From Scandinavium sp036409475 (GTDB lineage Bacteria; Pseudomonadota; Gammaproteobacteria; Enterobacterales; Enterobacteriaceae): 64,000 bases of DNA. Below are positions 25,743-33,887 of the stretch, in pieces; within the stretch, counting starts at the first letter, position 1, and each line of letters opens with the position of its first letter. The stretch is from positions 124,001 to 188,000 of the forward strand of contig NZ_JAYRCK010000005.1 of NCBI RefSeq assembly GCF_036409475.1, written 5' to 3'. Under the pieces are notes generated by a model. The model did not search any database. It was not told the origin of the DNA and was given only the letters and a program-made list of their open reading frames with translations. A program made the translations under genes and the position numbers.

Positions 25743-26101
25743 AATGTGTTCTCCACGTCAGTAGGGCAAAGCAGATAAAGCGATTTCCCCTTCCTCCCTC
25801 TTCCCGAATGACGAGATGCCGTAGAAAAAATACGTTCAATAATCATATCAGCTCTTTAATTTTTACTTCTTATTTATAGATGAATGTAATTAAATGTTAT
25901 GAATTATTAATTGTTCAGATGGGGTGAAAATATCCATCATATATGATGTATTTGTTATGCGAACTGGGGAGATCTTTTACAAGGTTGGTTTGATTAATTC
26001 TCATCAATTTGATCCAAATCGTAAAATTGTAAATGCGATGAGCTTGTTTCTTGTGCGGTGGAGTATCATTTTCTGCGTTTAAAACTCCACGGATATCAAT
26101 A
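25743..26101. promoter_or_regulatory. AT-rich region before cas3
   Basis: About 360 bp with no supported gene. It is strongly AT-rich, as expected of an H-NS target, and contains the perfect 14-bp palindrome CATCAT-AT-ATGATG at 25935-25948, a plausible regulator-binding site. I see no clear promoter for cas3. Confidence 0.45.
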
Positions 26102-28795
26102 ATGATCGGCGATGTACCTGATTACCTTTGTTACTGGGGGAAAACCAGTGATTCCTCTTTACAGGAAAGTAGAGACTGGCATTTACTGGCATATCATTGT
26201 CTTGATGTCGCTGCTTGTGGATATTTGATTGTTGAGCGGAATATATATTGCGCAAAAAATTCATTATATGAATGTGGTTTAGGTGATGACGAAATTCCTG
26301 TATGGATTGCCTGGCTGTTTGCTACGCATGATATCGGAAAATTTGCGCGAGGCTTTCAGCGACTGGTGGAATTCACTGACTCACCTTTAGTGCCTCCGGT
26401 CAATGGGGTAAATGCTTTTGCTCGTCACGATTCGCTGGGAATGTATTTATGGCAAAAATTATACCGTGGCTGGTTGGCGGGAAAGAATAATATTCTTCCT
26501 GATATCCCTCCTGAAGAACGCGATGAGTATGAAGACGCATTGCATTCCTGGATGTCAGTCAGCACAGGGCACCACGGATTACCTCCCGATAACAGCAATA
26601 AAAAAATACCCCTGGCATTTTGTGATGATGATATTGCGGCGGCGGAACATTTCATGGAAGACCTGAGTCAGTTATTTCCAATAAAAATACCGGCACAGTG
26701 GAAAGATAAAAACGGAAGGAAAAATATCCGTCAGCAAAGCTGGTTTTTTGCCGGGCTGATGACGTTATGCGACTGGATGGGATCGGATCAAACGCTATTT
26801 CCTGTCGTCAGTACGCCAATGCCATTGCCAGAATACTGGCCTCTTGCCTGTGAAAGGGCGCAACGTGCGCTATCAGCTATTCCTTCCCCCTCGGAACCCA
26901 ATCCCTATTCAGGTTATCAGACACTGTTTCCATTCATTCGTCAGCTAACGCCTCTTCAGCAACGTGCGACGACCCTGGATATCTCCTCGCCGGGTCCTCA
27001 GTTGATTATCCTGGAAGATGTCACCGGTGCGGGGAAAACGGAAGCCGCGTTAATCCTCGCGCATCGGCTGTTATCTGCGGGAAAAGGACAGGGGCTGTAT
27101 GTCGGTTTGCCGGGGATGGCGACCGCCAATGCGATGTACCAGCGGCTGCAGAAAGCGTATCGACAATTGTTCAGTGAGGAATCACAGCCCTCGTTGATTC
27201 TGGCACACAGCGGCCGGGAAATGTCAGAGGCCTTTCGTCAATCCATCTGGCAACCGTCAGCGACTGATGCGCAACCCTATTCCGCCAGCGAGGCCACTGC
27301 CTCCGGTCAGTGCCACGCCTGGTATGCCGATTCGCGCAAAAAAGCGTTACTCGCTGAAATGGGCGTGGGCACACTCGATCAGCTCCTGATGGCGGTCATG
27401 CCTTTTCGTCATCAGTCACTGCGTTTACTGGGCATGCGTGACAAAGTGCTGCTGCTGGACGAAGTCCATGCCTACGATAGCTACATGGTCAGGCTGCTGG
27501 AAGGATTGCTCCATTTTCATGCGGCTCAGGGCGGTAGCGCAATTATCCTCAGTGCAACGTTGCCGGCTTCATTACGGGAAAAACTGCTTGCTGCTTTTAA
27601 CGATGGCGCAGGTTTTCCCCCTCAAACGCCCGATGAAGCCGATTACCCCTGGTTAAGTCATCTCAGTGCCGCTGGGCTATATGAGCAACCACTTCCTACC
27701 AGACCCGAGGTTCAGCGCACGGTAGCGGTGAATGCCCTTGTCGAGCCTTCTGACGCCATGGCGTTAATTCATCAGGCCGTCGCTGCGGGTCAGTGTATTT
27801 GCTGGATCCGTAACACGGTAGATGAAGCGCTGGACATCTATCAGCAGCTGCTCGCGGCCGGGACGCTTCCGGCAGCCGATATTTTGTTGTTTCACAGCCG
27901 TTTTGCCTTTGCCGATCGTCTGGCAATAGAAGAGAAAACCCTCAACTGGTTTGGTAAAGATGCTCCTCCTGTGTCGCGCAAAGGCAAAGTGCTGATCGCC
28001 ACTCAGGTGGTGGAGCAATCGCTTGATGTAGATTTCGACTGGATGATTTCCGATCTCGCGCCCATCGATCTGCTTATCCAGCGTGCCGGGCGGTTGCAAC
28101 GTCATATTCGCGATGCTGAAGGCAACCCCAAATCTCAGCTTCCCGACGAACGTCAGCCGCCGGTATTGCATCTTTATGGTCCGCAATGGCAGGAAGATGC
28201 TCACCCTGAAGAGTATGCCAAAGCGCTGAAGGGAACAGGCTATATCTACCCCGATCACGGCTGTTTGTGGCGCACTCAGGCGCTGCTGCGTCAGGTGGGA
28301 GAAATCCGTATGCCGGAAGGGGCAAGAACGCTGGTCGACGGCGTCTATGAGCAGAAAATTGCTGCGCCAGCAGGATTACAAACAGTTTCCGATCTGGCGT
28401 TTGGTCAGGATTTATCCCGCCGTTCGGTGGCCGCACAAAATTTGCTCAGCCGAAATAAGGGCTATGACCGCGAGGCCAGCGATTTCTTGTGGAGTGAAGA
28501 TCGGGAGTTTTCAACGCGTCTGGGCGAACCCAGTCTCGATGTCTATCTGGCGTGGCCAGATGGTGACGGAATATTGCAGCCCATCGTTCGCGAAGGCGAT
28601 TTTCGCTGGGAGAAAAGCCGGATTTCGTTACGGGAATCCTGGTGGCGCAAACATCAGGCACAGCTTGAACAGCCGGAAGAAGAGCAACTGGCGCTGTTTC
28701 GTAAACAGCAGCATCGCCCTACGGCGCAGGTGGTGTTGGTGTCAGAACAAGGGGAAGCGGCGTATTACAGCAAGCGCTTTGGGTTGACTGGGTGA
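26102..28795 (+). CDS. cas3: Type I-E CRISPR helicase-nuclease Cas3
   Basis: Cas3 is recruited by DNA-bound Cascade and unwinds and degrades the invader. The N-terminal HD nuclease has ATHDIGKFARGFQ (about residues 80-92) and GHHGLPP (about 160). The SF2 helicase shows Walker A EDVTGAGKTEAAL, the DEVH box in LLLDEVHAYDSYM, ILSATLP, ATQVVEQSLDVDFDW and QRAGRLQRH, so all catalytic motifs look intact. The ATG at 26102 gives 897 residues, close to other I-E Cas3 proteins; an upstream TTG adds 17 residues without support. Its stop codon lies inside the second repeat of the opposed mini-CRISPR at 28792-28864. Confidence 0.96.
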   Translation: MIGDVPDYLCYWGKTSDSSLQESRDWHLLAYHCLDVAACGYLIVERNIYCAKNSLYECGLGDDEIPVWIAWLFATHDIGKFARGFQRLVEFTDSPLVPPVNGVNAFARHDSLGMYLWQKLYRGWLAGKNNILPDIPPEERDEYEDALHSWMSVSTGHHGLPPDNSNKKIPLAFCDDDIAAAEHFMEDLSQLFPIKIPAQWKDKNGRKNIRQQSWFFAGLMTLCDWMGSDQTLFPVVSTPMPLPEYWPLACERAQRALSAIPSPSEPNPYSGYQTLFPFIRQLTPLQQRATTLDISSPGPQLIILEDVTGAGKTEAALILAHRLLSAGKGQGLYVGLPGMATANAMYQRLQKAYRQLFSEESQPSLILAHSGREMSEAFRQSIWQPSATDAQPYSASEATASGQCHAWYADSRKKALLAEMGVGTLDQLLMAVMPFRHQSLRLLGMRDKVLLLDEVHAYDSYMVRLLEGLLHFHAAQGGSAIILSATLPASLREKLLAAFNDGAGFPPQTPDEADYPWLSHLSAAGLYEQPLPTRPEVQRTVAVNALVEPSDAMALIHQAVAAGQCICWIRNTVDEALDIYQQLLAAGTLPAADILLFHSRFAFADRLAIEEKTLNWFGKDAPPVSRKGKVLIATQVVEQSLDVDFDWMISDLAPIDLLIQRAGRLQRHIRDAEGNPKSQLPDERQPPVLHLYGPQWQEDAHPEEYAKALKGTGYIYPDHGCLWRTQALLRQVGEIRMPEGARTLVDGVYEQKIAAPAGLQTVSDLAFGQDLSRRSVAAQNLLSRNKGYDREASDFLWSEDREFSTRLGEPSLDVYLAWPDGDGILQPIVREGDFRWEKSRISLRESWWRKHQAQLEQPEEEQLALFRKQQHRPTAQVVLVSEQGEAAYYSKRFGLTG

Positions 28796-28877
28796 TTATC
28801 CCCGCTGACGCGGGGAACTGAAAAGCACTTTCCTACGGTTCATCCCTATGATCATAAGGAACATGAAAATTGTAGCA
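28792..28877 (-). ncRNA. CreA/CreR-like mini-CRISPR guide RNA
   Basis: Read on the minus strand, an extended -10 promoter TGC-TACAAT (28877-28869) should start RNA at about 28862, at the edge of a 29-base degenerate repeat (28864-28836). That repeat matches the array repeat at 17 of 29 positions, keeping TGTTCC, GGGAT and AACCG. Its stem CCTTAT/ATAGGG with a 4-base loop is still 6 bp. A 15-base spacer TAGGAAAGTGCTTTT (28835-28821) follows, then a second repeat (28820-28792) with 23 consecutive bases identical to the GTCA-loop array repeats. Cas6e cleavage would give handle AUGAACCG, 15-base spacer and 3' hairpin. The spacer matches 28930-28916 fully with an AAG PAM. Confidence 0.85.
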
Positions 28878-28915
28878 GAATTCTTGATAAAGAATAATGA
28901 ACTTAATTTTTTTCT

Positions 28916-28933
28916 AAAAGCACTTTCCTACTT
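28916..28933 (-). promoter_or_regulatory. Target site of the mini-CRISPR guide with AAG PAM
   Basis: On the minus strand, 5'-AAG at 28933-28931 is followed by TAGGAAAGTGCTTTT at 28930-28916, identical at all 15 positions to the mini-CRISPR spacer. AAG is the standard type I-E PAM. Complementarity stops after position 15, enough for seed-driven Cascade binding but short of the full length associated with Cas3 cleavage. Confidence 0.8.
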
Positions 28934-29093
28934 AATTTGATTATTGTGTTTCATTAGTGGCTGTTGCATAGTTGACCAAGGAAGGGCCGATTTATCAGTA
29001 AAGGAGCCCCGGAAGAGGAGATTCCGTACTGAATCTGTATAAGTAACTGCGATCTAAAACGTCCAGGTTACCAGCTACTGAAAGGTATCTTTT

Positions 29094-29174
29094 ATGACGA
29101 TTTCTTTTGTGCTTAATCAGCCAGAAATGATCATGTTATTTGCATTTCTTCTGTCTGGCTTAAAGCGTCTATAA
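29094..29174 (+). CDS. Possible 26-residue hydrophobic peptide
   Basis: An ATG at 29094, eight bases after GAAAGG, opens 26 codons to TAA at 29172-29174. The peptide begins MTISFVLNQPE, continues with a hydrophobic run (residues 12-23, MIMLFAFLLSGL) and ends KRL, the shape of small membrane-active toxins or leader peptides. It lies between the guide-RNA target (28916-28933) and cas8e, where Cascade binding upstream could control it. A candidate -10, TATAAG at 29038-29043, would give a leader of about 44 bases. No homology can be checked; it may be a chance ORF. Confidence 0.4.
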   Translation: MTISFVLNQPEMIMLFAFLLSGLKRL

Positions 29175-29179
29175 CGTTT

Positions 29180-29201
29180 GGCTGGCCCAGATGGGCCAGC
29201 C
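29180..29201 (+). other. Strong hairpin before cas8e
   Basis: GGCTGGCCC-AGAT-GGGCCAGCC is a perfect 9-bp stem ending 5 bases before the AGGAG of cas8e. No T run follows, so it is not an intrinsic terminator. It may affect mRNA processing or separate the short upstream ORF from the Cascade genes. Confidence 0.6.
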
Positions 29202-29218
29202 CTACAGGAGTGAATTGA

Positions 29219-30778
29219 ATGGATTTGATCACGGAAAGATGGCTGCCCGTTACGCTCACATCGGGTGAGCAAATCAAAATCTCTCTTTCTGAACTACTGG
29301 CTGACAACATTGTTGATGCTGCCTATCCCCGTGCCGATTTTCAGGGCGCAGCCTGGCAGATGCTTATCGGCATCATGCAATGCACGGTCGCACCGGAAGA
29401 CAGGGGAGAGTGGAAGAGTGTATGGAAGAAGGGGATAGACGAATCGCAGTGGAAAAAGGCGCTGGGCGTTATTTCCTCTGCGCTGCAGTTTGGCGAACAG
29501 AAACCCTCGTTTTTGCAGAGTTTCGATGCACTGGACTGTGAGGCTGGTCCTGTCAGCGGGCTGCTGATTGACGCACCAGGCGGGAACGCCCTCAAGCTGA
29601 ATAAAGATCATTTTGTTAAGCGTGGCAATACGGACAGGATCTGCCCTCATTGCGCCGTCATGGCGCTGTTTACCGTTCAGACTAACTCACCCGCAGGCGG
29701 TGCGGGATTTCGGGTCGGTATGCGCGGCGGTGGGCCGTTGACTACGCTGGTTGTCCCGCAGGATGAAGCCTCGGTTCCGCTGTGGAAGAAGCTGTGGCTT
29801 AACGTGTTAGTGCAGGAGACGGCCCTCACAACTGCACAGCTACCGCTGATTTTCCCATGGCTTGCGGCGACCAGAACCAGCGAAAAACCGGGCAACAGTG
29901 TAACGCCGGACAACGCCCATCCTCTTCAGGCTTATTGGGGCATGCCACGTCGCATTGAACTGGATTTTTCGTCAACCGAGCCCGGGCGTTGCTCGCTCTG
30001 CGGCGAGACACACGACAATCTGCTGATACAAATGCGCGGCAAAAACTATGGCGTTCAGTATGACAGTTGGCGGCATCCGTTTTCACCCTATCGGGCGGCG
30101 CTGAAAGATCCGTCCGCGCCCTGGCTGGCGCTAAAAGGGCAACCTGGCGGGCTAAGTTATAAAGACTGGATGGGCCTGCTGTGGGACAGCGAAGATAACT
30201 ATAACAAAACGCAGCCTGCAAAAGTGGTCAGGGCCGCGAGCAGAGTCAGCGACACGCACCTGTGGTGTTTTGCCTATGACATGGATAATGCCAAGGCCCG
30301 CTGCTGGTATCAGCATCGTATCCCCATGATTAACACCTCCGTCCCTGAACTTTTCAATGGCGTGATGACGAGTGTGATTTCCACGGCATCTGATGCTCTC
30401 TTTGTGCTGAAAAAAGCGCTGAAAAGCGCCATGTTTGATGCGCCTTCAGAGGCAAAAGTGGATTTCAGCATGCGGGAGATTGCTTTCTGGCAGGAAACTG
30501 AACCGGCTTTTCGTCGGTTAGTGGCGGCACTGACAGCCGATCCTCATTGTGCTGAGCAAAAGACCCGCAAGGCGCTTCGCCTGTGGGACAGCGAGCTGCA
30601 TCATTATGTGATTACCGCATTCGACCGTCAGATCCTCACGAATGCGGATTGCCCCGACAAAATTCTCATGCGCCAGCTCGACGCCCGTCGCGTGCTGGAG
30701 AGTGATTACAGCAAACTCAAGGCGCGCAAGGAATTACTCATGAGCGCAGAGGAAGATAAGGAAACCCGCCATGATTAA
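29219..30778 (+). CDS. casA: Cascade large subunit Cas8e (CasA/Cse1)
   Basis: Cas8e recognises the PAM and positions target DNA for Cas3. The 519-residue protein begins MDLITERWLPV, typical of the family, and has two cysteine pairs that can bind zinc, ICPHCAVMAL (about 140-143) and CSLCGETH (about 257-260). The HFVKRGN region just before the first pair corresponds to the L1 loop. AGGAG lies upstream of the ATG. Its 3' end overlaps cas11 by 8 bases. The variant resembles the longer Salmonella/Klebsiella-like I-E lineage more than E. coli K-12. Confidence 0.96.
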   Translation: MDLITERWLPVTLTSGEQIKISLSELLADNIVDAAYPRADFQGAAWQMLIGIMQCTVAPEDRGEWKSVWKKGIDESQWKKALGVISSALQFGEQKPSFLQSFDALDCEAGPVSGLLIDAPGGNALKLNKDHFVKRGNTDRICPHCAVMALFTVQTNSPAGGAGFRVGMRGGGPLTTLVVPQDEASVPLWKKLWLNVLVQETALTTAQLPLIFPWLAATRTSEKPGNSVTPDNAHPLQAYWGMPRRIELDFSSTEPGRCSLCGETHDNLLIQMRGKNYGVQYDSWRHPFSPYRAALKDPSAPWLALKGQPGGLSYKDWMGLLWDSEDNYNKTQPAKVVRAASRVSDTHLWCFAYDMDNAKARCWYQHRIPMINTSVPELFNGVMTSVISTASDALFVLKKALKSAMFDAPSEAKVDFSMREIAFWQETEPAFRRLVAALTADPHCAEQKTRKALRLWDSELHHYVITAFDRQILTNADCPDKILMRQLDARRVLESDYSKLKARKELLMSAEEDKETRHD

Positions 30779-31367
30779 CAGCAAAACCGATGCCCTGTTA
30801 AGACTGACCACGCCGGAAGTTCAGGATATTTTTTTTGAGTGGTTCAGCATTTTATCTGAGCGCTACTCTTCTCTTGATAACCAAAAAGTTAATGGCCGTG
30901 CCTGGCGTGCGGAGCTCAAACGGGCAGAAGCGCCGTATGGCGTCATGCTCTGTGAAGGCTATAACGCATTGACTCGCCGTGTGGCGGAAAAGATGACGCT
31001 CAGCGAAGTGGACAAAATGGCGCTGTCATTGTTTGTCAGCGTCGCTGTGCATATTAAACGTGATAACGCTGACCGCAGCTTTGCCGCCCAGCTTGGTGAA
31101 AAGCGTAACGGTAGCACGTCCTGCGTCTCTTCGCTGCGCTTTGAGCGGATGTTAAAAGCCCGTCAGCCTGACGATTTTTGCCGCCTGCTGATTCAGGCGG
31201 TCAGGATCCGCGACAAGGAAGGCTGCAATATTATCTGGCTTGCCGACAGCCTCTTTATCTGGATGAAAGAGTGGGCCGACCGTGAGGCCAATCTGCCTGA
31301 ATCCAGCAACCCCTTTGAACGCAGCAACGTTCGCTGGGTCAATGAATATCTCTCTACTTCGCGCTAA
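30771..31367 (+). CDS. casB: Cascade small subunit Cas11 (CasB/Cse2)
   Basis: A 198-residue all-helical protein forming the belly dimer of Cascade that stabilises the R-loop. PYGVMLCEGYNALTRR and SSLRFERMLKARQPDDFCRLLIQAVRI are family segments with the basic residues that face DNA. It is longer than the 160-residue E. coli K-12 CasB, fitting the second enteric I-E lineage. It overlaps cas8e by 8 bases and is followed by cas7 after 25 bases. Confidence 0.94.
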   Translation: MINSKTDALLRLTTPEVQDIFFEWFSILSERYSSLDNQKVNGRAWRAELKRAEAPYGVMLCEGYNALTRRVAEKMTLSEVDKMALSLFVSVAVHIKRDNADRSFAAQLGEKRNGSTSCVSSLRFERMLKARQPDDFCRLLIQAVRIRDKEGCNIIWLADSLFIWMKEWADREANLPESSNPFERSNVRWVNEYLSTSR

Positions 31368-31392
31368 CTCGTTATTTAAAAAGGATCTCATT

Positions 31393-32451
31393 ATGACGAC
31401 ATTTGTTCAGCTTCATTTTCTGACCGCTTATGCGCCTGCCAACCTTAACCGTGACGAATCCGGCCGCCCAAAAACGGCGTTTATGGGGGGCGTGGAGCGC
31501 CTGCGTGTCTCTTCGCAAAGTCTCAAGCGTGCATGGCGTGTTTCAGACGCTTTTTATGAGGCGGTGGATGAAAACATCGGTAAGCGTACTCGCCGAATCG
31601 GTCTTGACTATGTGTATAAGCCGATGACAACCGCGGGCATCGACAAAGACACGGCAAAAAGTGCAGCAGACGCTATCGCGGGCCATTTCGGGAAAGTGAA
31701 GAGTGACAAAAAAGCGCCGGTAGAAAAAAATCTGGAAACCGAGCAAATCGTGCATATCAGTAATCACGAAATCGCGTTGATTCAGGCGTTGGTCGCCACA
31801 CTGATTAACGAAAACCGGGTACCAACAGAGGAAGAAGTCAAACTGCTGCGTAAAGAGCAGCACGCCGTGGATATGGCGATGTTTGGCCGCATGCTGGCTT
31901 CTTCGCCGGAGTTTAACGTGGAGGCGGCCTGTCAGGTTTCTCATGCGCTTGGGGTTAGCGCCGTCACCGTTGAATCAGACTTTTTTACGGCTGTCGACGA
32001 TCTGAATAATAAAGAAGAGGACGCGGGTTCCGCGCATATGGGGGAACAGGGTTTTGCTTCTGCGCTATTTTACACCTATCTGTGCATTAACCGCTGCCTG
32101 CTGGTGGAAAACCTTGGCGGTGATGAAGCGCTGGCAAAACGCACGATCGCGGCGCTGACCCACACTGCGCTGACGGTTGCGCCTACGGGCAAGCAAAACA
32201 GCTTTGCCTCCCGCGCTTACGCATCTTATGCACTGGCGGAGATCGGTCAGCAGCAGCCGCGTTCTCTGGCCGCGGCGTTCTTCCAGCCGATTCGCGAAAG
32301 CCACCAGATTCAGGCGGCGATTGCGCGGCTGGAAGCGCAGCGCGACAACTTCGACACGGTATATGGCAAATGCGCTGACGCACACCAGTCATTTAACGTG
32401 GAGAAAGGGGAAGGTTCACTGGAAGCGTTGCTGGCTTTTGTGCGCCAGTAA
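31393..32451 (+). CDS. casC: Cascade backbone Cas7 (CasC/Cse4)
   Basis: Cas7 polymerises along the crRNA spacer. The ATG at 31393 behind AAGGATCTC gives 352 residues starting MTTFVQLHFLTAYAPANLNRD; an in-frame extension into cas11 is rejected. ERLRVSSQSLKRAWR (about 35-50) is the Cas7e RNA-binding signature, and TGKQNSFASRAYA near residue 265 is typical. The gene lies 9 bases before cas5. Confidence 0.97.
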   Translation: MTTFVQLHFLTAYAPANLNRDESGRPKTAFMGGVERLRVSSQSLKRAWRVSDAFYEAVDENIGKRTRRIGLDYVYKPMTTAGIDKDTAKSAADAIAGHFGKVKSDKKAPVEKNLETEQIVHISNHEIALIQALVATLINENRVPTEEEVKLLRKEQHAVDMAMFGRMLASSPEFNVEAACQVSHALGVSAVTVESDFFTAVDDLNNKEEDAGSAHMGEQGFASALFYTYLCINRCLLVENLGGDEALAKRTIAALTHTALTVAPTGKQNSFASRAYASYALAEIGQQQPRSLAAAFFQPIRESHQIQAAIARLEAQRDNFDTVYGKCADAHQSFNVEKGEGSLEALLAFVRQ

Positions 32452-32460
32452 GGACGGGCA

Positions 32461-33186
32461 ATGAAGGATTACCTGATTTTTCAGCTCTACTCGCCGCTGG
32501 CATCATGGGGGGAAGAGGCCGTCGGCGAAGTGCGGCATTCGGCGACAGTGCCGACACGCTCAGCGTTGCTCGGCCTGCTTGCCGCAGCCGTTGGGATCCG
32601 CCGTGACGAAGAGCAACGTTTAGCCGCTTTTCATGACGGCTACTTTTTCACGGTGCATGCCCTGGCGTCTCAGGATCGCTGGTTGCGGGACTATCACACG
32701 GTCAGCATGCCCCGGGAAAACAAAAAATATCATTACCACACCCGTCGGGAAGAACTTTGTCTTGCCCCGGATGAAGTGAGTACGTTGATTTCACAGCGGG
32801 AGTATCGCTGCGACGCCTACTGGCACGTCGCCGTTTCGGCAAAGCCCAATGCGCCTTATTCGCTTGCCGATTTGCAACAAGCGTTACTCACACCGCATTT
32901 CCCGCTCTATCTCGGCAGAAAGTCCTGCCCACTGGCCTTGCCGCTATCGCCGCGTCTGTTAAGCGGTGATGTAAAGCAGGTATTGCAGAGTGCGGCAAAG
33001 ACGTTGCGTCCGGTGGAGCTGCAAGGCTTTCTTTCGCAAAGCGGCGTTTGCTATTGGGACGATCCGCAGGAAAACAGCCTGAAATGGCAACAAAAGCTGC
33101 GCAGCAATAACCAGCCTTTGAGCCGACAGCGCTGGCAGTTTGGTAGTTATCTGCGCTTTAGCGGGCCATTACAGGGAGGCGAATAA
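32461..33186 (+). CDS. casD: Cascade subunit Cas5e (CasD)
   Basis: Cas5 caps the crRNA 5' handle. The 241-residue protein starts with the RAMP segment YLIFQLYSPLASWGE and has VRHSATVPTRSALLGLLAAA (about 23-42) and the glycine-rich LYLGRKSCPLALP (about 155-167). Its stop TAA shares an A with the cas6e ATG, indicating translational coupling. Confidence 0.96.
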   Translation: MKDYLIFQLYSPLASWGEEAVGEVRHSATVPTRSALLGLLAAAVGIRRDEEQRLAAFHDGYFFTVHALASQDRWLRDYHTVSMPRENKKYHYHTRREELCLAPDEVSTLISQREYRCDAYWHVAVSAKPNAPYSLADLQQALLTPHFPLYLGRKSCPLALPLSPRLLSGDVKQVLQSAAKTLRPVELQGFLSQSGVCYWDDPQENSLKWQQKLRSNNQPLSRQRWQFGSYLRFSGPLQGGE

Positions 33187-33887
33187 TGTATCTGTCACGT
33201 ATTCAACTCCGTTTTAATCAGCTTCGCCCAGAGATGCTGGCAAAATGGGATGCCGCCGCGCCTTATGCCAGCCATCAGTGGCTGTGGCAGCTATTTCCTG
33301 AATTGCAAACGCGCCATTTTCTGTTTCGCCAGGAGCTGAAAGGCGGTTTCTTTGTGCTGTCGGCAACACCTCCACTCATTGAACATAACCTTTTTCAGAT
33401 AGAAACCCGGCCGTTTAAACCGCAGCTGGGGAAAGGGGCATTACTCGATTTCCAGCTACGCGCTAATCCTGTTGTCACGCGAAACGGCAAGCGCAGCGAC
33501 GTCATGATGGATGCCAAATATCAGGCGAAAGTGCAGGGGATACCGCAACCAAAATGGTGGGCGCTTCAGCAGGAGGCGGCGCAGCACTGGCTGACAATGC
33601 AGGGACAGCAACATGGTTTCACCCCCGTTTTCCCTGACAGTGACTCGTTCGCATCCTGGGCGGGGGATGATGACGCCATGGAGCCTGCAAAAACTTGCGT
33701 CACAGCCTATACGCAGCATCGTTTTGCGCGCAAAGAGGGCGAAAAGCCCATTGTGTTCAGTAGCGTTGATTTTGCCGGAACGCTGCGGGTTACGGATCCT
33801 GTCGCATTTGAACGGGCGTTGTTTACCGGGCTTGGAAAAAGTAAAGCGCTGGGCTGCGGTCTGTTGATGGTCAAACGGAGGACGTAA
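33186..33887 (+). CDS. casE: crRNA endoribonuclease Cas6e (CasE)
   Basis: Cas6e cuts each repeat at the base of its hairpin, leaving an 8-base 5' handle, and stays on the 3' hairpin. The 233-residue protein shows the catalytic histidine region ASHQWLWQLFPE (about His30) and the C-terminal glycine-rich loop GLGKSKALGCGLLMVKRR. It would also process the mini-CRISPR RNA at 28792-28864, whose second repeat keeps the full CCCCGC/GCGGGG stem. It overlaps cas5 and cas1 by one base each. Confidence 0.96.
   Translation: MYLSRIQLRFNQLRPEMLAKWDAAAPYASHQWLWQLFPELQTRHFLFRQELKGGFFVLSATPPLIEHNLFQIETRPFKPQLGKGALLDFQLRANPVVTRNGKRSDVMMDAKYQAKVQGIPQPKWWALQQEAAQHWLTMQGQQHGFTPVFPDSDSFASWAGDDDAMEPAKTCVTAYTQHRFARKEGEKPIVFSSVDFAGTLRVTDPVAFERALFTGLGKSKALGCGLLMVKRRT

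Noticed and set aside
28820..28933. Reading the 15-base duplication as a random short repeat
   Set aside because: The copy lies exactly between two repeat-like sequences, its twin has an AAG PAM on the correct strand, and an extended -10 precedes the first repeat; chance does not explain the combination.
28863..28940. 25-codon plus-strand ORF beginning MKIVAEFLIKNN over the guide promoter and target
   Set aside because: The AAGGA lies only two bases from the ATG and no promoter is visible upstream. It overlaps the guide promoter and target, whose constraints explain the sequence. Kept only as a weak alternative to the ORF at 29094.
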